From assembly GCA_033239525.1 (NCBI GenBank), contig BSYO01000030.1:12545030-12609029 (forward strand): a stretch of 64,000 bases of DNA, written 5' to 3'. How positions within the stretch are numbered: the first letter of the stretch is position 1; each line of letters begins with the position of its first letter. This document shows positions 1-12,471 of the stretch, in pieces. The stretch comes from Nepenthes gracilis. Taxonomy: Eukaryota > Streptophyta > Magnoliopsida > Caryophyllales > Nepenthaceae. The position numbers and the translations under genes were made by a program. Under the pieces are notes generated by a model that worked only from the letters and a program-made list of their open reading frames with translations, was not told the origin of the DNA and ran no database searches.

Positions 1-560
1 GGCCCTCGAAGGTCTCAAGAGGAGTCTTTATCTAGAGAAGTCTCTTGAGAAATCCCTTTCTCCCTCGCTTCGTGATGGTGATGAGTATTTGTAATGTTTA
101 TTGGAGAATGCCTTTAGCGACAAGGCTCGTGACAGGTATCACAACTGCATTCGTTAACCGTTGGAGTGTTGATGGGAGCTGCCCTTATTAGACGCTGTCT
201 TACAATAGTGAGGTGGCCGTGAGTGGTCCTCGCGACTTAGTCGTCAGACTGTTAGGGCAATGGCTTCAGGCAGTGCCTACATAGGTGTGCTTTGAGCACC
301 GCAGGCACATATTTTGATTACTCTACTGGCAGTTTGATCGAGAGCCTTTCAGATTGGTTTGCCTGTCTGTCTTACCGGTTAGGCTATTGACAGTTGTCCC
401 CAGGCCTACGACTCTTTATGCCTCATCTTGGCCATTGTAGTGGTGATTGGGTTGGGCCAGATTGATTTCTATCCTAAGGTTCTATTCTTCACTCGTTGGG
501 CCCGTTGTTTATCCCTGCATGCTAGCAATTAGGCTTGGAACTGGATCAACCCACAATACT
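1..560. other. GC-richer edge segment of unknown origin
   Basis: This stretch is clearly less AT-rich than the following 3.5 kb and changes to AT-rich sequence near 560. One plus-strand frame reads openly from base 2 to about 93 with a Leu/Lys/Ser/Glu-rich composition. A second open stretch (about 101-156) follows after a stop, so it may be a decayed coding end from a transposon. I recognise no domain. It may continue left of the window. An organellar insert or a transposon 3' end are alternatives I cannot separate. Confidence 0.3.
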
Positions 561-1265
561 ACTGAACCAATCAATCAAATTGAAAAAATTTTGGCAAAAC
601 AACTCGTTCCTTTCCTCCCTATTAATATCGTAAGAAACAACAAAGTTAAATATAACTAAATATATAAATTGTGCAAAATGATTTAATGTAAAAAATCATT
701 ATTAGCAAAAAAATTCTTAATATTTATCTCAATTATATTTTAGATTAAATTAATAATGAACCTTTTAATCCAACTCATTTACAGCAAATTAAAAGCCTGA
801 TTTTCAACGGTTAATTGCCTTTAACCCTAAATACATTAGTTATATAGCATAATATGAGTATATAAAAACTAATTATAAATAAATAGAGAATAATCAATAC
901 AAAAATAATTAATAATATATTCTTCATGAATGTAAGAATAATATATTCAAAGCTAATAAAGAATATAACAAAAATTAAACTTCAAATGGATGGTCAAAGT
1001 TTCCTCTCTTCTTTTCTCCCATTTCTCTCCCCTTGTTTGGCATCCTTGTGTTTTAAAATGGTTTACTTTGTCTAAAATCATAATATTATATTTATATCTA
1101 GGTATCCTTGCTTGAGGTCTCATTATGCTAACATCATGTTAAAAGAATTTGAAAATATACAACTCAAGCCTCCCATCTTGTGGCTCTTTTGTAGAAATGT
1201 CTTTGAAGACTTTCACTAGAGTAAATTTATACAAATATTGTGTAGAAATCCTATAATATATATAC
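561..1265. other. AT-rich intergenic DNA, nothing recognised
   Basis: The sequence is AT-rich, with stops in all frames and short A/T runs. I see no gene, no structural RNA and no repeat shared with the rest of the window. Confidence 0.5.
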
Positions 1266-1579
1266 TGAACTAAAATCGATCTTCCATATTAAAAAATTCA
1301 TCACATAAAGATTGAATGCGAAAATAAAATTAAGGATCGAAAACTAACCTCCTACTATTGAAATCAACTATAATTACTTAAGTTTTTGTAAAATTTTTAC
1401 TTATTTGAGTCTTTCAAATCCTAATCTTCTCAATGATGGTGTACAATTAAAATATTAAAGTTAGGAATCTAAACCAAACACCACACATATATAGACATTC
1501 TTCTTCAAAATGTCTAAGGTAGTCATTATGCAAGAGAAAGTTGGTGAGAGGATAACCCAAAATAGAAAAATATGGGCCA
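1266..1579 (-). repeat. Short LTR-like repeat R, diverged copy
   Basis: About 314 bases align by eye end to end with 4682-5000 and 12472-12791, at roughly three quarters identity. Shared landmarks are AAAATCGATCTT near the left end, a CACACATATATA core and ATGGGYCACTT at the right end. The two duplicated copies have a tRNA-iMet-like primer site beside the left end, so the family is probably a small LTR read on the minus strand. This copy has no primer site, and I found no clear target duplication, so it may be a solo LTR. Confidence 0.5.
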
Positions 1580-1929
1580 CTTTAATTGATTTTATTTATT
1601 TATTTTTGTTAAAAAATTAAAAAATTAACATTCTTTCGCTCGGTCCATATTTTACTAAACATAATAATCAAAATCCATTATTCTATGTTTTTAAGAAACA
1701 AATATATGAATTATGACCATAAAACCTTTATAAGTGAGTAGTATCTTTCATATATTATATTTTTAAGACACTATCCGAATATGGTAATATTATTTAATGA
1801 ATAAATTTTATATTTATTCTAGGTTCAACAGTTGATATTTTTTAAAAAAATAATCAATTAATATGTACATAAAAATTTTTAAGGAAATATCATATATAAA
1901 TAAAAATTTTATTAAAAATATCATTGTTT
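1580..1929. other. AT-rich spacer, nothing recognised
   Basis: This is AT-rich sequence with homopolymer A/T tracts between the R repeat and the decayed Copia remnant. No coding or structural signal is visible. Confidence 0.45.
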
Positions 1930-2890
1930 ATACAATGAAAGTCATATAATGGATTTAATTCTATTCTAACTACATGTTCTTTAAACTTTAATGATGACAT
2001 AAATTTTGTCAAAAGATTAACGATCATCAATTTAGTACTAATATACTCAATGACCTTAATGCGCTCTTTTATTGTAAAGAATTCAATATCAATATCTTTA
2101 TTTCAATTGCTACTCTTATTATTTTTAGCAAAATAATTGCAGCTAAATTATCATAATATATCTTCAATAACCTTATGATGAAATCCTATACTCTTAATCC
2201 AGATATAAAATTTCTCATCCATACATTATATTTTATAACCTTAAATAAGAAACTAACTCTCCTCTGGGATATAGTTCCACCGATAAATATAACTATATAT
2301 TTAGATATTAATTTATTTGAATCAAGACATCTAGTAAAATTTGAGTCAAAGTAATCCAATACTTATAAATTGTTAGTCCGTCTATGCATATGTATGAAAT
2401 CCTTAATACCTTAAATATGTATTATTACTTTCTTAACAATTTTCTAGTGATCCATATCTGAATAATTCTGATGTCTTTTTAATATTCTCACTGTAAAAAC
2501 GATATCAGGTCTCGTCTATATTTGAACATACATCAAGTTTCTAACTGTGAAAGTATACGAAATATTTTTTATTTATTTTCATTCAAAATTATTTTTTGAA
2601 TTGTGGTTTAAATTAAATATATCATCCTTTACAATGAGTACTAAATTTAGTGAATAATTTTTTACCAAAAATTTTTGTAAAATTTTATCGATATAAATCT
2701 TCTAAGACAAACACAAAATATCACATAATATATCTCTATGAATTTTAATCCAAATAATATAATATTTATCGCTCATATATTTTATTTTAAATTTATCAGA
2801 GAAAAATTATTTTACCTCGTATAATAAACATTTATCATTGGTTCAAATTGCTTCCACATGTAAACATATTTTATTTCTAAAAAGGATAGT
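1930..2890 (-). pseudogene. Heavily decayed Copia reverse transcriptase / RNase H remnant
   Basis: There is no usable open reading frame, but reading the minus strand across frameshifts gives the Copia RT-tail and RNase H landmarks in the right order. At about 2870-2830 the YVDD position reads H-V-E-A and is followed by a T-N-D-K stretch. At about 2760-2740 there is an I-x-I-H-R-D segment. At about 2555-2500 there is a T-R-P-D-I motif. At about 2300-2260 there is a G-G-T-I-S segment, at about 2120 a K-N-N-K-S-S segment, and at 2040-1960 an L-L-T-K ... F-K-E-H-V tail. These are characteristic of plant Copia polyproteins. Several stops and frameshifts show it is long dead. No LTRs could be assigned. 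The family call is an inference from the ordered motifs. Confidence 0.75.
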
Positions 2891-4118
2891 TTGTTCATTT
2901 TTTACTGACTTTCTTAGGTTTTATAAACTTTATAGGAAATTTGTTAGATTCATAGCAAATAAATAAGAATAAATTATATTTCTTTTCAAGTCAATTTTAA
3001 AATTTGATATAATCCTTCTTAACGTGTTTCTCTTTTTTATAAAAAAATATTTAGATTCCTTTTTAATGTCAGATTGAGGTGGCATTTTACTTGTTTTTAT
3101 TAACTTGAGTCTTACTCTTTTCTTATTTTATCATAAATATACTTTCATATAATTTTATCACAAATGTTCCTTCCTCTTAAGCACACATGATTATAATTTT
3201 ATTTATTAATTATTTATCCTTATATATATTATAAAATATTTTAAATAGTCCATATTTTGATAGAAGTGTGTTCAGAATGTAGAATATAAGAAAAAATTTA
3301 GATATATTTACCTCAAAATTTTTTAATTGAGCCACTATAACCCTCATCTATATTATATACTCATGCACACCTCTAACACCGGTGAATCTTAAATAAGAAA
3401 ATTTCATAATTAGGATGCTAGTTAACATTTTATCTAAAGTTTGGAATTATTCATTAATAATATTTTAGTAAATCATGTATATTATTATACTAATTGATGG
3501 AATCACAAATACCAATAAAAATTTTAGTCTTTATATATCAAATTAAGGTGATTATATTGCTCCCATCGTTTATAAATAGTGATATCAAATGTAGTATTAA
3601 TTTCGATAAGAGCAGATAGTTTATCTTTTTTATAGTATAATCAATGTCCATCTACGCTAAATGAGAAATAATTCTCTAATTTTTAAATTTTATAGTTATT
3701 ATATTTTAATTTAAAAATATCACATCTAATATCTGAAAGATTTATAAATTTTATAATTGTATAAATAAATTTACATGCTTAACATATAATAAACGATGCT
3801 AATAAATACAGAATATATTTTATCAATATAAAACATATATCATGAATCACATGATATAAAAATTACCTATGGCTCAATTTTTAATTCAGTTAGATTTATA
3901 TTAAATCTTCATAATAAAATCATCAAATTATATTTTAATTCTTAATTTTTGTAGGTAAATTAAAAAATAATATAATATATTATCTTAATTAATTAATTTA
4001 ATATAATAAAAATTTCTATATGTTAAATTTTATTATTTTAAATATAATTAATTATTATTAATATCATTATATCATATGTGTTCAATATATATAATTTTAT
4101 TATATATAATAATAAATA

Positions 4119-4153
<35 letters not shown>

Positions 4154-4167
4154 ACATTGCAAAAGTC
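2891..4167. other. AT-rich DNA, possible further Copia decay; (TA)n near right end
   Basis: The sequence is extremely AT-rich. The part next to 2890 may be the fingers/palm region of the same Copia remnant, but I could not follow it reliably. A TA-dinucleotide run lies at 4123-4149, only 18 bases before the start of the large tandem duplication. No gene is recognised. Confidence 0.45.
4123..4149. repeat. (TA)n microsatellite
   Basis: This is an uninterrupted run of about 13 TA units. It sits immediately left of the tandem-duplication start at 4168. Confidence 0.95.
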
Positions 4168-4670
4168 GTATGCTAAATATTGTATAAATGAATAAATTTC
4201 CCCATACAGTTAATAAAGGCACGAGGCAGCGCAGCAGTTGCGAAGGTTTCTGCCATACCTGGAGGTCATGCATTTAACTTCTCCCGCCTGCAACATGTCT
4301 GTTGATTTTGCGATTTTTCAAAGTGGGCCATGCCAACTCCACTGTTCATTAGGCTTTGAATGCAGTACCCAAATGCCCGAATAATGTTAATATAACAAGA
4401 AATAAAATGGCATGGGTTTGTTCATCTTCAACCTCTGATCGGATTTATTTTTACCTGTTTAACTTGGCTTTAAAACCCGATAAAAATTATATCATTGTTA
4501 CACTAAAATTAATGTAAAAATTATAAAATTATTAGAAATCTAATTTTTTTAGTGATTCTGGATATTAGTTTTTATTAAAATTTTATAAAAATTCAAACTT
4601 TAAAAGTCTCGTAAAAATTGAGTAAGTGAAAAAAATAGCACAACTGTTCAAGGCCGAGATTTTAATGTAT

Positions 4671-4681
4671 TTGATACCAAA
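4671..4681 (-). other. Primer-binding-site-like sequence beside LTR R, copy A
   Basis: The minus strand reads TGGTATCAAATAC two bases after the end of the R repeat (…CTAACA). TGGTATCA is the start of the usual plant tRNA-iMet primer site. The repeat to its right would then be the 5' LTR of a minus-strand element whose internal region ran left. Confidence 0.5.
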
Positions 4682-5000
4682 TGTTAGATTAAAATCGATC
4701 TTTCATATTAAAAAAACCAATAACATGAAGATCAAATATAGAAATAAAATTAATGATCGAAAATTAATCTCTTGCCATTAAAATCAATTACAATAACTCA
4801 AATTTCTGTAAAATTTTTATTTGTTTGATTTTTTTCAAATCCTAATGCCTCTCAGAGATGGTAAACAATTAAAATATTAGACTTAAAATTCAAACCAAAT
4901 ACCACACATATATAAATATTTTTTATCAAAACGTCTAGGGTAGTTACCATACAGCAGAAAGTGGATAAAATGTTACCCAAAAACAAAGAAACATGGGTCA
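4682..5000 (-). repeat. Short LTR-like repeat R, copy A (about 319 bp)
   Basis: The plus strand runs from TGTTAGATT to CATGGGTCA, giving the TG…CA ends expected of an LTR. It is homologous to 1266-1579 and duplicated at 12472-12791. A primer-site-like sequence abuts its left end. At about 320 bases it is short for an LTR. No gag or pol is recognisable on the left (4168-4670). Confidence 0.5.
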
Positions 5001-7236
5001 CTTAAAAATCCAACAACACACTGCCCAGATTTTGTTCAGATGAAAATGCCCGCAAAACTTTTGGTTAGCAACAAAAACAAAAGGCAACATATACAATAAA
5101 CATGAGACAGCACAAATAAGTGTCATCTGTAAATGAGTAGATGAAATACCTCATTTTTTAAGAGTATTCATTAACTATTCTTGAGAGCACTGTAAATCTA
5201 TATGCATCTTACAGACGAGTGTGCATTGACAGTTCAACTTTCAATTAATGAGCACAGTAACCATTAAAGTAGACAGACTTTCAAGGATTCCTAAGCTCAG
5301 TTTAAACTGTATCATCACGGGTTTGCTGTACTTTTATATTACACTTTGACAAAATGGCGGGTTCATGGAGAACAAGGCTGTCAGATTTGCACGTGAACTT
5401 CTCGTGATAACCACAGCCTTTGCCTTCGTTACACTCAAAAGGCACTACACTACACATATATTATATGCTTTAACTCAAGTACTTGTTCCTTATATATGTT
5501 TGTACAAAGTAGCTCCATCTTGTATATCTGTATTATACTATTATAATCTATTGTGCTTCATAATATGTAATTAATAAGGGGTCACTCATCTCAAATGGCA
5601 TTTGAGAAAATAATAAGTGGTCGAGTGATTTGGAATTCAAATCCCACGTGAAAACCTTGATGAATTGGTACGATTTAGTTGAGTTAATGACATATATTTT
5701 ACTTTCTTTATTTTTTTTTTTTGTATAAAAAATTAACACTTAAAATATAAATTGTGGATTTCATAGGTAGGAATGGTTGTTAATTTAAGATATGTCAATG
5801 TGTATATATTTAGCTTGATATAAATCATATGATCGCTTAATTATTAATGTCAACTCATGATATTTAAAATATAGTGGAGTTCAGCTGTGAAATATTTGTC
5901 ATCGTTCGATAGTATTTTTATTATAAACAATGAAATATGTGTTATTTTTTAACAAGTTAGTTAAACTGTTCAAATAATCAAAATGATGAATGAGATGGTG
6001 AAATATGATAAATCGTCTAGGTTATAAAAGAGCATAAAGATTGTTTAGGCATATTAAGGGTAAGTCTAAAGATACAAGGACATTTCTACCTAAGAAATCT
6101 CCTTATTTTTAGGTTCCTTTTTGATAAATAATTATAAGAGATCATATTAAGTCTAAGAGATGACCAGTGAAAATAGAACTGATATTATAGGAAATCAATA
6201 TTAAAAGCCATGAACTTAACTCCAAACAAACTGTACATTATAAAATAACAGAAATTGAATTGATGGAACAGCTTAAATAATTTGTAAAAATCCAAAAGAC
6301 AAAAGTTAAAAAGTTAAAAGGATCAAAAGCCTCATTGAAGTTTTATAATAGTAGAAGGTTTTTTATATAGTGTTGTAAGTTCTATATTAGTATTAGTATT
6401 GAAGTTTTATATTAATATTAAAATTATGATTAGTATTGTAATATTAGTTCAATATTAGTATTGAAGTTCTATATTAGTATTAGAACTTAAAAGGACCAAA
6501 AGTGTATTTGTTATGTAATTTTCAGACTTGATTTTTCACAATTTAAATTATGTTAATTTGATCTCAAAAGCCTAGATTGTGGTGCTACATAAAACTTTAT
6601 TAATGATTTTACAATATTTATATAAATATGCATATTAAGATATTATCAAATTCTCTCCAATTTGATCCCCAAATTCTCACATCTACTCAACTACACAATA
6701 TAATATCCAAAATTCAAGCCATAACAAACCTTATAAATTTAACAATATATAAGACCAACGAAATAACTGTCCCATTACCATACTTTGTCAAATGATACAT
6801 GAAAGACAAATTACAATACTAAAATTGTTTCCAACAGCATCATCAAATTACACAAACATCTTTTTTGACTAAAACTTTCCAACAGCAAACACCCACTAGT
6901 ATAAAAATTATAAAAAGTCTAAACTTGCTGATCAGAAAGATTAGCAATGCAATGTGAGATAACAGTTTAGGAAGTAAACATGAGATATAAAAATAAAAAT
7001 GAACCATTAAAATATGCAAAATAAATAATGAATTAAAAGTCAGCGATAAATTTTACTGATTAGAGTGAATACATAAAAGTCAATTTACATATTTTATATT
7101 ATAAATATGGGTCATACTCAAACATTCAAAATTATTAGACAAGTTGTTTATATATCATTCATTTTATTATGACCTAGACCCGCCAACCCTCGACTAAACT
7201 AGATCCATGTTAAGTCTAAAATTCCAAAAATCTTAT
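5001..7236. other. Non-coding part of copy A, nothing recognised
   Basis: This is AT-rich sequence repeated in copy B. It includes a degenerate array around 6370-6490 built from short TATTAGTATT-type words. A 69-codon frame at 5365-5574 begins in copy B too, but a one-base indel changes its end, so it shows no sign of coding constraint. The stretch left of the primer site at 7237 may be the untranslated leader of the Gypsy element whose LTR follows. Confidence 0.5.
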
Positions 7237-7248
7237 GCTCTAAAACCA
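7237..7248 (-). other. tRNA-iMet-like primer site of the 3.55 kb LTR, copy A
   Basis: The minus strand reads TGGTTTTAGAGC, which matches the tRNA-iMet primer site TGGTATCAGAGC except at two positions. It lies six bases inside the LTR end at 7255. The same site is at 15028-15039 in copy B. It supports reading the block on the right as a 5' LTR in minus orientation. Confidence 0.6.
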
Positions 7249-7254
7249 CTAAGT

Positions 7255-10200
7255 TGTGGCAGTTTTGAACCAGCCCAACCGTCACTCGGTCACTCATGGT
7301 AAAAAAAAACATTGACGTCATAAAAATACAATGACCACCATAACATAAAAAATAAATAACATGATTTCTAAAGTCAACAATCTATATATATCACACCACA
7401 TGTAAAACATATCCCCAAAACGATATCAAAACTACAATATATTTGAACATATCTTAACTAAAATATCCAACTGGACTCTCCAACTATGCCAACTTTTCAG
7501 CTCTCTCTAGCTATAAGATCAGGTTATCATCATCTCCTATGCTACACTGAAAGAAAATAAATAGAAAAAGTGAGTCAAATATCTAATAAGTAATTTCTAA
7601 CTAAAATCTACCATCAAAAAATTTAAATAACCTAGAAAACTCATTTGTCAACCAATATTTAATGGACAAATGACAAGATATAATATACATGTCAATTACA
7701 ACTTTCAAATATCAACTTTATAACAATAATCAATAACATTACCAAACAATGTCAAAAAATGATGTTAATAAATGACATTTATAGTATCAACTCAACAAAT
7801 GATTTCAACATTCCCAAGAATAGCCATTAGATTCCAATGAATCCCAACGTCATATTAAGGTCCCCTTTGGACTTTTAGAAAATCGAACTCGACATGAGAT
7901 CTAACAACACTAGAAAAAGCAATCTCCGTGAACATTATTCTGTCATTGTAAATCAAAAATTAATGTATTTATATCTTTGTCGGTTAGATAAATATCATGG
8001 GATTTTTGACATCTATGATATGTAACTACCCCAACAACTCCTTTTAGACAGCTGCACTGGTAGTATAACTATATTACTTCCAACACCCTTCACCATAATA
8101 TCTCAAATACCATACTCTACAATTATTACGAGTCTATAAGCACTTCACATTAAAATCTATCAACCCCAACCATAGAAATGGATTCAATTTGAAAAAGTGT
8201 AGTTTCACATACTTTATTTGTCAAATACCTTTGAAATTTAGTATACTCTCATTTACTTATTTATATAATATCAATAAAGTGTACTTATACTAATCAAAAG
8301 AAAACTCTAATGAATTAATAAAGAAAGAATAACGAAATCGACAGAGGCACCTAAATATTTTAGGTGATTACCCCTCACTAAAGTTGTCTAAAGTCCTCTA
8401 TTCTCATCATTACTCTAGAGTCATATTCTTTGGTCTCGAAATAAATAGTTTATTGCTAGTTTTCAAAATTGCACCTCCCTAAAGTCCTCTAACCTCTAGC
8501 ACTAGAATGAAATTAAAACTGCACTCCAACCCCAAGCATTAGTCTCCATGAAATGGCACTAAATCACATAGAAGTTGTTGTTATACCACCATGGTCTTAT
8601 AACAATCTAAAATATTGCCACTCATCACTAAACCATATCAAAATCCCACAAATCTAGGAATCTCCGGAGTAAATACCTGGCACTCAAATTTCACATCAAA
8701 TCATACTCAAATGTTATACCCAAGAGAATTTAAGTATGATAATGTGCGTACATATGCGTACAATATACATATAGTCTATATAGTATTTAAAAAAACTACG
8801 ACATATGTCATCTTAAATTATTTACCCAATATAACAGTGAACTATTTTCTAAGCCTACTAGGCCCATTTATAGATTATTTATCCAATTAAATATTTTTTT
8901 AATTTAATTGCCTCGATAATAATTAAACAATTATCACAAATTATTATGTACAAAATAACCCAAAAAATCAAAGTATTTTGAATGTTGTATTTATAGATGG
9001 AACTTTACCCACTATTATCTTATGGGTGAGTTTTCATATTATCTTATCATGTTCTTAATATTTTTTAACATGTTATAATATATTTTTATCAATTCCTTAT
9101 AATAGTTCATTTAAAATAAATATAAAAGAATTTATACAAAATAACACATATAACTTTTAGAAATAGAAGGTAAATAGCTTAACTTAATTTTATAGTAGAG
9201 ATTTCTCCAGGATTCTTATAAATAAAGATATGTAAGGAAATTGTATGAATTACCCCTGAATATTCATATCTGATTAGGGCTAGTAGATGAGCAAGGTGGT
9301 CCATGTTGATTCACGTGGAATTTCATATGCCCCATGCTGCTTGAGTTAGGACATATGGAATCCTATGTAAATCAGAAAAGCTCACAAAAAAATAAAAATA
9401 AAAATTTTTTTCATATTCTTATTAATATTACTACTAAAAAGTGAAAGTAACTTTTATTTTATAGTCAAACTAAAAGATTAGGAATCTTGAGTAATTGACC
9501 AAGTCACCAAAGTTGCTAAAGTAATAATAAATCTCATCTATAGAAGTACTATCTATTCCTAATCTCTAGTGAAAAGCAAAAAAATTGATCAGTTCATTCG
9601 TTATATCCTTCATGACTTATTTATGAATAGATAATTTATGAAGCAGTTGGATTATCATAGGAAATATTATAAAGGATCCCCGTATTTGAAATTATAAAAG
9701 TATGGTCGAGGCACATATTGGTTTTTTTGCTAATTACAAAAACGGTTCTTTTTTTATATACACTTTCCATTTGTAATATTCTTCGTTTTACTTCTCCATT
9801 CCTAGATCTCCTGTAACTGGATCCTCGAGAATAATAAGAACCCTTGTTAAAATTAAATTCCAACTTAGCATCTAATTTCTCATCCTCAAATCAGTGCTTC
9901 TCAGGGTTTTTATCCTTCTTTTAGATTTATTAAAATTCTTATTAATTAAAAGTGTCAGTCATCTTGGTAAGAATTTGATATATTTATTTTTCCCTCAAAT
10001 TTCACAAACAAATTAGGGAAAGGGCCTATTAAATTCTTAATCATTAGAATGTTTTTGCACAAGTTGCAAGATTTCCAAATAATTATCATGACTATGAACA
10101 AAGGATCTCAATATCCGAGAAATCTATGAATCATTGGTCATGCATATAAGCTAAACTACATGAGAGATATAAAATGAACACATGCATGGATTAAAATGGT

Positions 10201-10806
10201 ATGAATATCAAATTTTAGGCAAATGTAAAGAAAATATTGCAAAATTTTAACAAAATGATAAATAATTATACTTGAAATACACTTAATTTTTACCAATCTT
10301 TCAAGGTTTGACTCTAAAATCTCTTTTCTTTTCTCTCTTTTCTTATCTTCTCCTTCTCACTTCCATCAATAATCTTAAAAAAATGGCTAAAAAGTTGCTG
10401 AATTCTATTTTATATACAAGAGTGGTGCAAATGCACCAAACTTTCACCTATCAGGTGTGAAGGTTAATTTTGTTGGCTCACATGTACCCTCCAAGTACAA
10501 AGTTACTAAAACAAATACTCACCAGTGCCCATCCCGCATGCAAGTGGTGCAAAAATATTGTCTCAAATAATCTTATTTGTCTATTAGGTGCCAACACTAC
10601 TAATAGGCATACACGTACTTCCTTTCTTACGCTCCTCAAGCATCACTTACACTACTATTGGCACATGAACACAGCTGATGCATCTATTAGGGGCTAAACT
10701 CGTTAGTCTAAAACTTAGAACCTCTCAAACCGGACATTATTCCTAATAACTTACTCAATTATTTTATTTTAAATATTATATTTTATTATAATATTTAGAT
10801 CTCACA
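7255..10806 (-). mobile_element. Gypsy-type LTR, about 3.55 kb, in copy A
   Basis: The left end is TGTGGC (TGTGACGG in copy B, probably the older form) and the right end is TAGATCTCACA, so on the minus strand the block starts TGTGAGATCT. Inside, the minus strand shows the landmarks shared by all large LTR-like blocks here: a GGCACCTAATAGAC segment near 10580, a GAGAG-rich leader (antisense CTTTTCTCTCTT at 10320-10345), and an ACTTATTAGATATTTGACTCAC segment (antisense near 7571-7592). A tRNA-iMet-like primer site next to its left end marks it as the 5' LTR of an element whose internal part is lost or unrecognisable. Frames such as 10470-10697 lie inside it and are not genes. Assignment to chromovirus-like Gypsy is an inference. 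Confidence 0.65.
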
Positions 10807-11519
10807 CTATTATTTTAATGAATAGAAGTTTTCTCATTAATTATACAAAATAAGTTTGAGAGTGCCAGCTTGACGTAGTGATCAAAAGTTGTTGCAAAAT
10901 ACAGGACTTAAAATTTCTTGATAACTGGTTACAACCTGTATTTTTAAGTAATTAAACTCATCTATGTAATGAAAATGTTATAAACTAGAAAAGATAGATC
11001 AATTAGCTGACCTCTTTGCAAGAGAAAAAAAAATGTGGAAAGCAGCCACTGTTTCCTAACTCAATAGACCCTGGCGCCAAAAAGTTTGAATTCATTGCTT
11101 AGTTTTCTATCCCCTTTAGTTAAAAATGCCTAGCAATTAATGTACATGCTTGAAGTTTTTCTAAACTCTTCTTCCCATCTTATATAATGATATTCTCGTT
11201 CCTCTGCCCACCTTTCCCGTCATTCTCCTACATCTTCTGCAATTTTGTATTACTCGATCTGCACTTGTGACCTATGTTAATTGATTGTAGAATGCTTCAT
11301 TATAATATGATGGTCTTGGATGCTGCGTCCAAAATTAATATTTATGTGAAGTATGGATAAGTCTAGATGTCTAATCTTGTTCAAAATGTATAATGTGGAA
11401 GCTTTATGTCTGTTTGTCCTACTTGCCAAGAAGATAGTTTATATAATTAATATACACCTTGAATTATAACTAAGCTTATGTGAAACCCGTTGGGAGGAAG
11501 CTGACAAAATCATTGATGG
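10807..11519. other. Unique-looking DNA between LTRs, no gene recognised
   Basis: This stretch is repeated at 18605-19334. It is less AT-rich than its surroundings and may be old host sequence into which Copia-1 jumped. A frame running into the insertion site (about 11485-11524) is open for several codons, but I recognise no protein. Confidence 0.4.
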
Positions 11520-11524
11520 CAAAC

Positions 11525-11883
11525 CGTAAGAAACTGAAAGCAGAGTGAAGAATAGGGAGAGAGGAGGTAGAAGACGATGAAAATGGGTGAGAATTAATTG
11601 CACAGATGGGCAAACGGCAAAGCCTTTGAAATGTCTTTATTGCTTCAGCTCTATGTTACATCACACACTGAGCACTACCCGAGGAGGACAAATATATAAT
11701 ACAAAGCAAAGCGTAAAATACAATATACATTAACCTAAAATTTAATATTACACTCAATGTACAATATCCTAAAATACAATATTGCAAACAATATCAATAT
11801 ACAATAACCCAAAAATACTACCCTAAAATACAATAATCCTAATACAATATGTACAAAATAAAAGGATTATGTGTTCTCTAATA
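11525..11883 (-). mobile_element. Copia-1 3' LTR, duplicated copy (copy A)
   Basis: This 359-base LTR matches 19340-19676 and 24321-24683. It is preceded by the target duplication CAAAC at 11520-11524. It is followed by 72 bases of Copia-1 internal sequence (11884-11955) before the duplication breakpoint. It keeps a GAGGACAAATATATAATAC segment that is missing from the copy-B LTR but present in the 5' LTR. Confidence 0.9.
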
Positions 11884-11955
11884 TGCTCCTATGAGATGGA
11901 ACATATATATTGATAATACCTATCTTTGACAAATGAAAATTTAGACGATGTGAGG
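11884..11955 (-). pseudogene. Truncated end of Copia-1 internal region
   Basis: These 72 bases match 19677-19748, the end of the RNase H frame and the polypurine tract next to the Copia-1 3' LTR. The sequence stops abruptly at the tandem-duplication junction. It proves that copy A was made from an already inserted Copia-1. Confidence 0.9.
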
Positions 11956-12471
11956 TAGTATGCTAAATATTGTATAAATAAATAAATTTCCCCATACAGT
12001 TAATAAAGGCAAGAGGCAGCGCAGCGGCTGCGAAGGTTTCTGCCATGCCTGGAGGTCATGCATTTAACTTCTCCCGCCTGCAACATGTCTGTTGCTTTTG
12101 CGATTTTTCAAAGTGGGCCATGCCAAGTACACTGTTCATTAGGCTTTGAATGCAGTACCCAAATGCCCGAATAATGTTAATATAACAAGAAATAAAATGG
12201 CATGGGTTTGTTCATCTTCAACCTCTGATCGGATTTATTTTTACCTGTTTAACTTGGCTTTAAAACCCGATAAAAATTATATCATTGTTACACTAAAATT
12301 AATGTAAAAATTATAAAATTATTAGAAATCTAATTTTTTTAGTGATTCTGGATATTAGTTTTTATTAAAATTTTATAAAAATTTAAACTTTAAAAGTCTC
12401 GTAAAAATTGAGTAAGTGAAAAAAATAGCACAACTGTTCAAGGCCGAGATTTTAATGTATTTGATACCAAA

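Larger units (their letters stand above)
4168..11955. repeat. Large tandem duplication, copy A
   Basis: This 7.79 kb unit is repeated directly next to itself at 11958-19748. By eye the copies match over their whole length, with a few differences per hundred bases and small indels. The unit starts at GTATGCTAAATATTG and ends at GACGATGTGAGG. The right-hand end lies inside the internal region of Copia-1, just past its 3' LTR, so copy A carries only a truncated end of that element. The junction between copies (11955/11958) shows two filler bases and essentially no homology between the joined ends, as in end-joining. Neither copy holds a gene I recognise. Confidence 0.95.

Noticed and set aside
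5365..5574. Frame starting M-E-N-K-A-V-R, present in both copies of the tandem duplication
   Set aside because: A one-base indel gives different C-termini (5574 versus 13338), and there is no recognised domain. Shared sequence is explained by duplication, not constraint.
10470..10697. 75-codon frame that is conserved in the second copy (18267-18494)
   Set aside because: It lies inside the Gypsy-type LTR, and conservation follows from the recent 7.79 kb duplication. The GGCACCTAATAG landmark of the LTR family is antisense within it.
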